DNA from: 13-2-20CM-66-19 sp963824395
Lineage (GTDB): Bacteria > Pseudomonadota > Gammaproteobacteria > Steroidobacterales > Steroidobacteraceae
Direction: 5' to 3'
Length of the DNA stretch: 64,000 nucleotides
NCBI GenBank assembly: GCA_963824395.1
Contig: CAWGPF010000005.1
Location: forward strand, 1,142,740-1,206,739
The notes beneath the pieces are model-generated. The model ran no database searches and was not told where the DNA came from. It was given only the letters and a program-made list of their open reading frames with translations. Shown here in pieces: positions 41,612 through 49,156 of this stretch; the stretch's first letter is position 1, and each line of letters begins with the position of its first letter. Made by a program: the position numbers and the translations under genes.

Positions 41612-44600
41612 TCAGGGTCGGAGTGCCTCGGGCGGTTGCGCCGTGGCAAGCGCCGTGACCGACACCTGGAACGTCGCCCACAGGGCCGGATCCGCGGAGC
41701 GCTCGCGTGCCAGCGCGGTGCGCATCGCGCCGCCGAGCGCGGCCGGAGCACTCACGGACTCCTCCACGAGATGGCGATAGAAGTCCGTCATCAGCTGTGC
41801 GCTCGCCTCATCCGAGACCGGCCACAGCGAGGCCACCACCGCCCGTGCACCACGCGCGAGCAGCGTCGACTCAAGTCCCACCGGACCCTCGCTCGCGACC
41901 TGCGCACCGACGGCCGTGTCACAGGCACTCAGGACGGCAACATCCGCGGACAAAGTCTGCAGCGACAGGTCCGACACCCGCACGGCCTCCTCCACAGCCT
42001 CCCCCCGCGCGTTGTAGGCCCCGAGGATCACCGCGGACAGCTGCGGGACCTGGCTGTCGGCGATCGCGTGGGCGGCGATGTGGATGTAGCGATAGTCGGC
42101 CCAGTCGAGCGCCAGGGCCCGCGCCCGCGTCGCGTGCAGGCCCTTGAGCTCATCGACCTGCGCGGGTGAGAACTCCGCGAGGATGCGCCGCGCCTCCTCC
42201 GCGGTGAAGGGCAGTCGCCGCAGGTCACGGTAGGGGGCGTTGGCGAGCGCGATCTCCGGGGGCACCGGCGGGGGCCCTTTCCTGAGCGCCTGCAGCCGCG
42301 GATCGTCCGGCTGGTACACCGGATCATCGATCAGCAGCAGCTTCTGCGGCGCCGGGGTGTTCGCCCGCCTGCGTTCGCGGCCCATCAGCCATGCCGCCGG
42401 GGCAACCGCGATGTCGTGACGCATGGCGACGAACGCGGCCGCCCCGGTCTGCTCGGTGCGCAGCGCCGCGAAGGGTACGTAGCTTAGGCCCCGGTCCGGG
42501 ATCACCACCCACAGCTGCGCCGGCGCGAGCACCTGCTCCACCGGCTGGATGATCATCTGGTAGAGATGCCGTGCATCCTGCAGGCGCCGCTCGAGGGGTA
42601 CGTCCACCAGGCGCGTGAGGGAGCGGTGAAACTTCGCGGCGGCGTCCTCGATGGCACCCGAGGCGGGCAGCCGCATCCATTCGATGGAGCCGGGGAGGAT
42701 GACCCAGACGTAGGCGGATTCGGCCCCGAGCCAGTAGGCGGCGAGCGCTGCGCCGGGCGGGAGCCTCGGCAGGCCCTCCCCGGCAGTGTGTGCGGCGCCC
42801 TGTGCGTTCGCCAGCGTGCGACGCGCGATCTCGGTATTCACCGCGTCTGCCTGCCGTTCGAGGTCTGCGATCTCGGCAATCAGGTGGCGCGCCTGCGGAT
42901 CCTCGAAGCCGGTGCGATCGAGCCGCGCTTCCAGCGCGAAGCGCCGGGCCGCCATCTGGCGGTAGAGCTCCACGCGCCGCGCCAGGGCGCCGGCGAGTGC
43001 GCTGCGCACGTCCGGCAGGTATTCCTGCGCGCCGACATCGGCGAGCGAGTGGGCGCGCGAGCTGTCGGCGACGAGGAAGGCCGAAGTCGCCAGCGCGGTT
43101 GCCTCGGAGGCGGCCCCGGCCGAGCGGGCAGCCTCAAAGCGCGCGCGCAGGAGTTCCACCTTCAGTTCGTACGCGGCGCGCAGCGGCGTGCCGAGCTGCA
43201 TGCGCAGCTCGGGATTGGCGGTCTGTTGGCGCACCGCATCCGTGTGCGCCAGCGCCGCGTCGAGCGCTTTCAGGGCCTCCTGCGGTTCACCCGCGCTTCG
43301 CAGTACCCTCGCGAGCTCGAGGTCCGCCTGGAACTCCTCGGCGGCGCTGCCACGGGCATGCAGGAGCGGCCGCGCCGCGATCAGATCGGCGCGCGCTTGC
43401 GCCGGCTGTTCGAGCTGGCGCAGCACGACCGCGCGCTGCAGCTGGGCCTCCGCCCGGATCAGGGAGTCGGTCTTGCGGTCGGCCACCACCTCGGAGAAGC
43501 GCGCGAGGGCCTCCTCGAGCCGGCCCGCCTGCCCGGTGTGCACGGCCGTCTGGATACGGATGCGCGCCAGCGCCGTGGGGGCGACCGCCAGCTGCAGTGC
43601 CTGCGCATCGAAGCTCAGTGCCTCCTCGAGCCTTCCCTGCTCGGCGTCGATGTTGGCCAGTGCTCTGAGCGTCGCCATGCGGCCGCGGCTGTCGAACGCG
43701 GCGGTCCTGATCGCCAGTGCACGCTCCAGGAACTGCCGCGCGCGGTCACGGTCACCGATCGCGTAGTAGGTCACACCGATCCCGTAGAGGCTCTGCGCCT
43801 CGTTGCGCGGATCACGCACCTGCTGGGCAAAGGCGAGCGCCTGGTCGAAAAGACTCAGGGCGTCATCGAAATGACCGAGCGCGTAGCTCAGGAGCGCTGT
43901 GTTGTTGGTCACCGCCAGGTAGAGGCCGGGCAGCTCTGTCGCCACGACCTCGCGCCTCGCCTGCTCGAATTTGCGAAGTGCCTCGGAGAGCCGGCCCTCG
44001 CCCCACAGGCAGTAGGCCTGGTTCTGCCAGGCCTGGACGCGGCGCTGCGTCTCCTGGATCGACCCGAACAGGCGCGCCGCGCTCAGGGCTGCCGCGATGC
44101 ACTCCGGGTAACGGCCCTGGTATGCATACACCATCGAGAGATTCGTGGTCTGCAGCCCCGCGTCGTAGCGTTCGCCCCGCTGCCTGTGAAACCGGATGAC
44201 GCTTTGCAGGGCGACACCCGAGCGCCTGAGCAGCTCAGGCGAGCCCATCTCTATCCAGGACGTCGCACGCAGCGCCTGAGCGCGTGCGCGCCGGTACGGA
44301 TCCGCGTTACCGAAGGCCGCGGCCGCAGTCTCGGCCCACTCGGCCGCGTGCGCCCAGTCCTGCAGATTGCTGTAGTCGATAGCCGTGACCGCCAGTGCCG
44401 CCTCAGCGCGAAGCTCACGATCCGCAGGCGCCGTCAGCGCCTGCGCAGCCTCAGCAAATCCGGAGGCGGCTCTTGCGAAGGCGGCGCGTGCGTCCGGGGA
44501 GTGGGAGGCCGGCGTCCCATGGGCGAGCTCCTCGCCCGCGGCATAGTCGGCGTCGGCCCGTGCCAGCCCCTGATACACCGCGATGCACTGCGCTGGTGCG

Positions 44601-45055
44601 GTCGTATTGGTCAGGTCAAAGGCGCTGACTGAGGCGGCACCGGCAATCCCTGCTCGTTCCTTGCCGGTCACGCGCAGGAATAGCGAGGTCCCGGGCGCGG
44701 TGACGAGCGCCCGTCGCGTCCCGGTGCGGCGTTCCGGATGGTCCACCTGCCCCAGAAGCCGCCCCTGCCCATCCAGGACCTCGACCTGTGCGTCGTTATC
44801 GCGCTCGGTGATCTCGATCAGGTAGGCGTGCGAGGCCACGACGGTCAAAGTCGCCGTAGCCGGATCGAGTCCGAGGGTCTTGAGGGGCCCGGCGGTGGCG
44901 GCGGGCGATCCGAGCGCGTGCGCACAGGCGACGGGCGCGCCCCTCGCCGGCGCGGCGCATCCGATCAGCACGCCGAAGAGCGTCGCGCACGCCGCCAGAG
45001 GACCCTGCGCGCTGCGCTGCGGTCGCCCGTATTTGCGGCTTATACTCACCCTCAT
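41612..45055 (-). CDS. TPR–CHAT domain lipoprotein (caspase-like protease family)
   Basis: 1147 residues. The N-terminus has a signal sequence ending in lipobox LIGC (near residue 33), followed by a beta-rich domain to about 150. Then come TPR-like repeats (about 185–640, for example AYCLWGEGRLSEALRKFEQAR, ALGHFDDALSLFDQALAFAQ). The C-terminal CHAT domain covers about 830–1140. The His/Cys dyad of the clan CD fold is intact: His996 in YIHIAAHAIAD and Cys1045 in VLSACDTAVG. The substrate is unknown. Its ATG overlaps that of the divergent sigma gene; a GTG two codons later is an alternative start. Confidence 0.88.
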   Translation of the reverse strand: MRVSISRKYGRPQRSAQGPLAACATLFGVLIGCAAPARGAPVACAHALGSPAATAGPLKTLGLDPATATLTVVASHAYLIEITERDNDAQVEVLDGQGRLLGQVDHPERRTGTRRALVTAPGTSLFLRVTGKERAGIAGAASVSAFDLTNTTAPAQCIAVYQGLARADADYAAGEELAHGTPASHSPDARAAFARAASGFAEAAQALTAPADRELRAEAALAVTAIDYSNLQDWAHAAEWAETAAAAFGNADPYRRARAQALRATSWIEMGSPELLRRSGVALQSVIRFHRQRGERYDAGLQTTNLSMVYAYQGRYPECIAAALSAARLFGSIQETQRRVQAWQNQAYCLWGEGRLSEALRKFEQARREVVATELPGLYLAVTNNTALLSYALGHFDDALSLFDQALAFAQQVRDPRNEAQSLYGIGVTYYAIGDRDRARQFLERALAIRTAAFDSRGRMATLRALANIDAEQGRLEEALSFDAQALQLAVAPTALARIRIQTAVHTGQAGRLEEALARFSEVVADRKTDSLIRAEAQLQRAVVLRQLEQPAQARADLIAARPLLHARGSAAEEFQADLELARVLRSAGEPQEALKALDAALAHTDAVRQQTANPELRMQLGTPLRAAYELKVELLRARFEAARSAGAASEATALATSAFLVADSSRAHSLADVGAQEYLPDVRSALAGALARRVELYRQMAARRFALEARLDRTGFEDPQARHLIAEIADLERQADAVNTEIARRTLANAQGAAHTAGEGLPRLPPGAALAAYWLGAESAYVWVILPGSIEWMRLPASGAIEDAAAKFHRSLTRLVDVPLERRLQDARHLYQMIIQPVEQVLAPAQLWVVIPDRGLSYVPFAALRTEQTGAAAFVAMRHDIAVAPAAWLMGRERRRANTPAPQKLLLIDDPVYQPDDPRLQALRKGPPPVPPEIALANAPYRDLRRLPFTAEEARRILAEFSPAQVDELKGLHATRARALALDWADYRYIHIAAHAIADSQVPQLSAVILGAYNARGEAVEEAVRVSDLSLQTLSADVAVLSACDTAVGAQVASEGPVGLESTLLARGARAVVASLWPVSDEASAQLMTDFYRHLVEESVSAPAALGGAMRTALARERSADPALWATFQVSVTALATAQPPEALRP
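45041..45046 (+). promoter_or_regulatory. −10 element for a possibly leaderless sigma gene
   Basis: TATACT lies seven bases before the ATG at 45054, so transcription would start at or next to the start codon. There is no ribosome-binding site before the ATG. No good −35 is seen, which would fit an activator-dependent promoter. Confidence 0.45.
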
Positions 45056-45782
45056 GTCTGGCGCTAATGACCAAGCAGCTCCCGTCGCCCCGCTCCCCGC
45101 GGCCGCAGACGTCCCCGGATCTGGGCCAGACCCGGTTTCACACCTCGCGGCAGTGTATCGTGACTATCCGGGCCTGACTGCCCTCATCCTGCGCCGTGTG
45201 GGTGATCCGGAAATCGCCGCCGACATTCTGCAGGACGCGGCCGTTACGGCTCTCGAGAAGTTACGCAGCGGACAGATCACGCGCCCCGAGAACATGGGCG
45301 GCTATCTGTACCGGGTTGCCATCAATCACCTGCGCAATTACCGCCGCAAGGATCGAACGGCGCTCTCAGGTCCGGCGGGCCTCGATGAACTCCCCGACAG
45401 CGACGGCGACCCGGACTGGGACCATGTCGGGCGCCATCAATGGGCTGAAGCGGCGCGACGGATACTCGATGAGATGCCCGTTGCCCGCGACCGCGATCTG
45501 CTGCTGCGGTTCTACCTCGACGACGAAGAGAAGAGTCAGATCTGTCGCGAATTGCACCTGTCAGAAGAGCACTTCAACCGCGTGATCTTCCGGGCACGCA
45601 ACCGCTTTCGGGAGCTGCTGAAGCAGCACGGACTGTGGAAGGCGGATTTCTTCGCTCTCGCGGCGCTCATGTGGTGCATCGCCCACGCCACGGGCGGCAT
45701 GCCCTCCCCGACCCTTGCGGTCGCAGCCACGCGCTCCGCAACGTTCGCGAGCCCCGCCGCCGCAGTTCTCGCCGCTCCCTGA
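45054..45782 (+). CDS. ECF-like sigma-70 family sigma factor
   Basis: 242 residues from ATG 45054. Region 2 (LTALILRRVGDPEIAADILQDAAVTALEKL...NMGGYLYRVAINHLRNYRRKDR) and region 4 (MPVARDRDLLLRFYLDDEEKSQICRELHLSEEHFNRVIFRARNRFRELLKQHG) are clear. An Ala/Pro-rich head of about 35 residues and a C-terminal tail of about 50, including a moderately hydrophobic segment (ADFFALAALMWCIAHATGG), are unusual additions. It is divergent from the TPR–CHAT gene with overlapping start codons, and probably controls it and perhaps the anti-sigma-like gene at 39960. Confidence 0.85.
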   Translation: MSGANDQAAPVAPLPAAADVPGSGPDPVSHLAAVYRDYPGLTALILRRVGDPEIAADILQDAAVTALEKLRSGQITRPENMGGYLYRVAINHLRNYRRKDRTALSGPAGLDELPDSDGDPDWDHVGRHQWAEAARRILDEMPVARDRDLLLRFYLDDEEKSQICRELHLSEEHFNRVIFRARNRFRELLKQHGLWKADFFALAALMWCIAHATGGMPSPTLAVAATRSATFASPAAAVLAAP

Positions 45783-46031
45783 CCACGCCGGCCTACTGCG
45801 CCCTGCAGGGGAGCGGACACTTCCAAGGTCTCATCCGGATGCTGTCCCGAACGGCCCGACAGCGAGCGGGCGAGCTGCGTGAGCGGATGAGCGGCCCCCA
45901 GGTTCTCCTCCAGCTGCGGAAGTGCTGCGTGCACTGACTCGCGCATCGCCTGCGCCTCGCCCTGTTGGCAACGGCGCGCAGTACCAGACCCGCCCCGATC
46001 CACGCCGAAGAGCGCCCCGGACACCCGCTCC

Positions 46032-46706
46032 TCAGCTTCCCTGACCGGCCAGCGGACCGATGCTAAGCGCGCCAATGGCATGGCGCTGCGCCAGCAGCAC
46101 GAGCTCAACGTCGCCCGAGACCCCGAGCTTCTGCTTGATCAGGGAGTGGTAGTTCGCAACGGTCTTGGCACTCAGGCTCATCAGCGTGGCGATGGCGGCC
46201 ACGGAATGACCGCCGATGAGCAGACGGAAGATCTCGAACTCGCGGGCGCTCAGCACGTTGACCGGATTGTCATTCGCGGTGACCTTCATGGTGGCGAGCG
46301 CCTGAGCTATGTCCGGGCTGAGCGCGAGCTTTCCCTGGACGATGTCCCTCACGGCCGCGGCCAGGGATTCCGGAGCACTGCTCTTTGTCACGTAACCGCG
46401 TGCACCCAGCTGGATCGCCCGCTCGGCAAGCGCAGCGTCCTCATGCATGCTGAACACGAGGATCCTGGCGGAGGGCTTGCGCGCGATGATGCGGCGGATC
46501 GTGTCAAGGCCGCTCACCCCAGGCATCGACAGGTCGAGCACGATGACGTCCGGCTCGTGCTCCACGAACAGCGCGTAGGCACGGTCCGCGTCGGACGCCT
46601 CGGCGACCACGTGGCAGCCTGGCTGCTGCTCCAGCAGGCGGCGGAAGCCCGAGCGGACGATGGCATGATCATCGACCAGCATGATGCGGATGTTCGCCGT
46701 GTTCAT
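46032..46706 (-). CDS. NarL/UhpA-family response regulator
   Basis: 224 residues. The receiver domain (IRIMLVDDHAIVRSGFRRLLEQQ) has Asp58-type acceptor in VIVLDLSMPGVSGLDTI and Lys in GYVTKSS. A LuxR-type HTH follows (LSAREFEIFRLLIGGHSVAAIATLMSLSAKTVANYHSLIKQKLGV). Its start overlaps the stop of the kinase at 46703 by 4 bp, so they form a two-component pair. Possible binding sites are the alternating repeats at 48361–48403. The gene before it ends 249 bp away with nothing recognisable between. Confidence 0.92.
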   Translation of the reverse strand: MNTANIRIMLVDDHAIVRSGFRRLLEQQPGCHVVAEASDADRAYALFVEHEPDVIVLDLSMPGVSGLDTIRRIIARKPSARILVFSMHEDAALAERAIQLGARGYVTKSSAPESLAAAVRDIVQGKLALSPDIAQALATMKVTANDNPVNVLSAREFEIFRLLIGGHSVAAIATLMSLSAKTVANYHSLIKQKLGVSGDVELVLLAQRHAIGALSIGPLAGQGS

Positions 46707-48232
46707 CGGCGGGCTTCCTGCGACGCCGCCGCGGGCAGCAGGACCACGATCCGGGTTCCCCGCCCCGATTCCGACTCGACCTGACAGGCACCCCCGAAGC
46801 CTTTGGCCCGCTCGCGAATTCCCGTGAGGCCGAGTCCGCGGCTGGCCGACAGCTGGAAGAATCCGGCGCCGTCATCGGACACCGCGAGCCGCACGTTCAG
46901 CGCCTGCGGGGCTGGCGTATCAGCGGGCACCCGGGCCGGTTCAAGCACGATCTGCACCAGCGCGTTGCGGGCCTGGGCGTGCACCGCGATGTTGGTGAGG
47001 GCTTCCTGTACGATCCGATAGATCGCCACCCCTCGCTCGCCGTCGATGCCGCGCAGGTCGCCTTCGATCTTGAGCGCGCACGCCACCTCGGGATTGCGCT
47101 GCCGGAAGCCGGCGACCTGCTCGCGCAAGCCGGCCTCGAGGCCGAGACCCTCCAGGTACGCGGGTCTGAGACGCTGCAACATGCTGCGCACGCATTCCTT
47201 GATGTGCGCGGTCGCCTGGACGATCGCTTCCGCGCTTTCGCGCACCGACTCCCCGCCGCGGTTACGGATGGCCACAGCGTCCGCATGGATGGCGCTGACG
47301 CACTGGCCGATCTCATCGTGCAGATCGTGGGCGATGTTGCGCCGCTCGCTTTCCTGGGCTGTCAGGAGCTGGCGGGTCAGGCGCTGGTTTTCGCTGACGC
47401 TGTGCTCCAGGGTCTCCGCCATGTGATTAAATCCGACGCCGATGCGCGCCATCTCCGGCAGCTCGAACTTCGGCATGCGCACCGACAGGTCACCGGCGCG
47501 CAGCTCCCCGAGCCCCTGCGTGATGCGCTCGATCGGCCGCAGCGCATGCGACACCGCCCACCACACCATAACGTTCACGAGCACGAAGAACAGCAGCAGC
47601 AATCCCAGGAGCCCCCGTGAGGTGCTCCACATCTCTTCTATTTCGTAGGTGGGATCCGGGGAGATCACGAGTTCGCCCACACTCGTCCCGTTGAACGACA
47701 CCGGGCGCGTCTGCGCGCCGGCGGGCGCAGAAGTCATCTTTACGAGCGTCGTGAACCAGGCCGGCGCCTGCGGCTGGCGCCCACTGTTGTCCTCGTTGCT
47801 GTCCAGGAGCTGCCCGTGGCTGTCGTAGAACCTGACGTTCACGTGCCGTACGTCCCGCAGTTCGCGCAGCTGGAAGAGCGGAGCCTCATAGCCGTGCTCC
47901 GACCAGTGCTCGTGCAGTACGGCCAGCTGTGCATCCAGGAAATGGCCGGTCAGGGTGAGCGTCGAGCGTGCCTCGTCGCGCACGTCATTGCGGGCCTTGC
48001 TGACCACATAGACGCCGCCTGTGCCCGTCAGCAGTGCCAGCAGCACGGTAATGATCAGGCTCAGCCGCAGCTTCAGCGTGGGCCCTGCGGCAGTGTCATC
48101 GGCTCGGGCATCGGTCCGCTGCGCAACCGCGGCGGACGCCGAGGAAACGGAAGCGGAGCTATCCGTCAACGCGGGGCCGGGGCTGTGATGGCCGGCCACG
48201 GGTGGGCGGACTCTGCGGCCGACGTGGCGCAC
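46703..48232 (-). CDS. UhpB/MoxY-type membrane histidine kinase
   Basis: 509 residues from GTG 48232 (the start is uncertain; the first ~50 residues are low-complexity). TM1 is at about 53–76. A periplasmic LapD/MoxY-type domain follows (RSTLTLTGHFLDAQLAVLHEHW...VRHVNVRFYDSHGQLLDSNE), then TM2 (about 205–225) and HAMP. The HisKA_3 box ERRNIAHDLHDEIGQ has His305 as phosphoacceptor, and the HATPase domain shows VSDDGAGF and GLTGIRERAKGFGG. Pairs with the overlapping regulator. MoxY-like kinases often control quinoprotein alcohol oxidation, which with the DUF2380 gene hints at a similar role (inference). Confidence 0.9.
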   Translation of the reverse strand: MRHVGRRVRPPVAGHHSPGPALTDSSASVSSASAAVAQRTDARADDTAAGPTLKLRLSLIITVLLALLTGTGGVYVVSKARNDVRDEARSTLTLTGHFLDAQLAVLHEHWSEHGYEAPLFQLRELRDVRHVNVRFYDSHGQLLDSNEDNSGRQPQAPAWFTTLVKMTSAPAGAQTRPVSFNGTSVGELVISPDPTYEIEEMWSTSRGLLGLLLLFFVLVNVMVWWAVSHALRPIERITQGLGELRAGDLSVRMPKFELPEMARIGVGFNHMAETLEHSVSENQRLTRQLLTAQESERRNIAHDLHDEIGQCVSAIHADAVAIRNRGGESVRESAEAIVQATAHIKECVRSMLQRLRPAYLEGLGLEAGLREQVAGFRQRNPEVACALKIEGDLRGIDGERGVAIYRIVQEALTNIAVHAQARNALVQIVLEPARVPADTPAPQALNVRLAVSDDGAGFFQLSASRGLGLTGIRERAKGFGGACQVESESGRGTRIVVLLPAAASQEARR

Positions 48233-48531
48233 GTCCCGGCTGCGGCGTGACCCTGAAACGGACGACAGCCCGCTTCGGGGCCACCGACTTCGACAACGTC
48301 TGCCAAATGACCGACTCCCCCGATGGGTCCGGATTTCGGGCTCACTCTTCCCACCGCACGTCCCGAGAATATCGCACGGGCGGTCTCGGGAGGTCTTCCC
48401 GAGCTGGCGGCACCTCGTCGGCTCAGGGGCTTTGCAGCGCTACGAGCCTTCCTTCAGCCGGCTTGCCCTTGTGACCCGCCGCTGCGTTCTACAGAATCCC
48501 GACCCGGTATGTCCGGTGCGGGAGATGAGCG
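48233..48531. other. Divergent control region between kinase and DUF2380 gene
   Basis: Noncoding as far as can be seen. It contains three alternating copies of an 8-base motif at 48361–48403 (listed separately). Promoters for both flanking genes must lie here, but no convincing −35/−10 pair was found. Confidence 0.4.
48361..48403. repeat. Alternating inverted repeats TCCCGAGA / TCTCGGGA / TCCCGAG
   Basis: TCCCGAGA (48361–48368) is followed by its complement TCTCGGGA (48384–48391) and again TCCCGAG (48397–48403). The middle copy can pair with either neighbour, so two exclusive hairpins are possible in RNA. As DNA it could be a triple operator. It lies in the divergent region of the two-component system and the DUF2380 gene. 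Confidence 0.6.
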
Positions 48532-49098
48532 ATGGCAGGGAGGGTGCGGGGCTTTGAAGCGCAGAAGAGGCACGCCTTGCGGGCGCGCGCCGGCTCGGCG
48601 GGCCTTCTCGCCCTCGGCCTTGCCTGCCTTGCCGCGGTCTCGGTGCAGGCCGCCGCACCGCCGCCGGTCCGGATCGCCGTCTTCAAGTTCGAACTGGACG
48701 ACGAGACCCCGGCGGCCGCGCTGCAGAATAAGGCCACGAGCACCGCTGCAGCCCTGGACAAAGTCACTGGCGAGGCGCGCGCGGAACTGGCGCAGTCCGG
48801 GAAGTACAGCGTCATTGATGCCAGCGGCACGGACCTGAGCACCGTGCCGAACAGGTCGCTGCACGACTGCGAGGGCTGTGAGGCTGCCCTGGCGCTCAAA
48901 CTCGGGGCCGAGCAGGCGCTGATCGGCGTCGTGAAGAGAGCCACGCAGACGGATTACTACGTGTGGATCCAGATCCGCGACGCCCGCACGGGCAAGGTTC
49001 TGGACCAGGAGGCGGCCAATTTCGCCGGCAGCGAGGAAGGCTGGCCTTCCGGGGTACGGATGCTCATCAGACACCAGATCCTGCCGGCCAAAGACTGA
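48532..49098 (+). CDS. DUF2380/DUF3280 secreted protein
   Basis: 188 residues. The N-terminus has basic residues then a hydrophobic signal (AGLLALGLACLAAVSVQAAA), predicting export to the periplasm. The mature part begins PPVRIAVFKFELDDETPAA, typical of this DUF family, with a Cys pair in DCEGCEAALALKLGAEQALIGVV and VWIQIRDARTGKVL. The ATG has GGAG 7 bp upstream. Related proteins occur near quinoprotein dehydrogenases and MoxY-type kinases in methylotrophs; no dehydrogenase is present in this window. Confidence 0.75.
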   Translation: MAGRVRGFEAQKRHALRARAGSAGLLALGLACLAAVSVQAAAPPPVRIAVFKFELDDETPAAALQNKATSTAAALDKVTGEARAELAQSGKYSVIDASGTDLSTVPNRSLHDCEGCEAALALKLGAEQALIGVVKRATQTDYYVWIQIRDARTGKVLDQEAANFAGSEEGWPSGVRMLIRHQILPAKD

Positions 49099-49156
49099 GC
49101 GCGCAGCACGGGTGCACGCCCTTTTCTGAGTCAGGCATCGGAGCCCTGGTCGCGAC

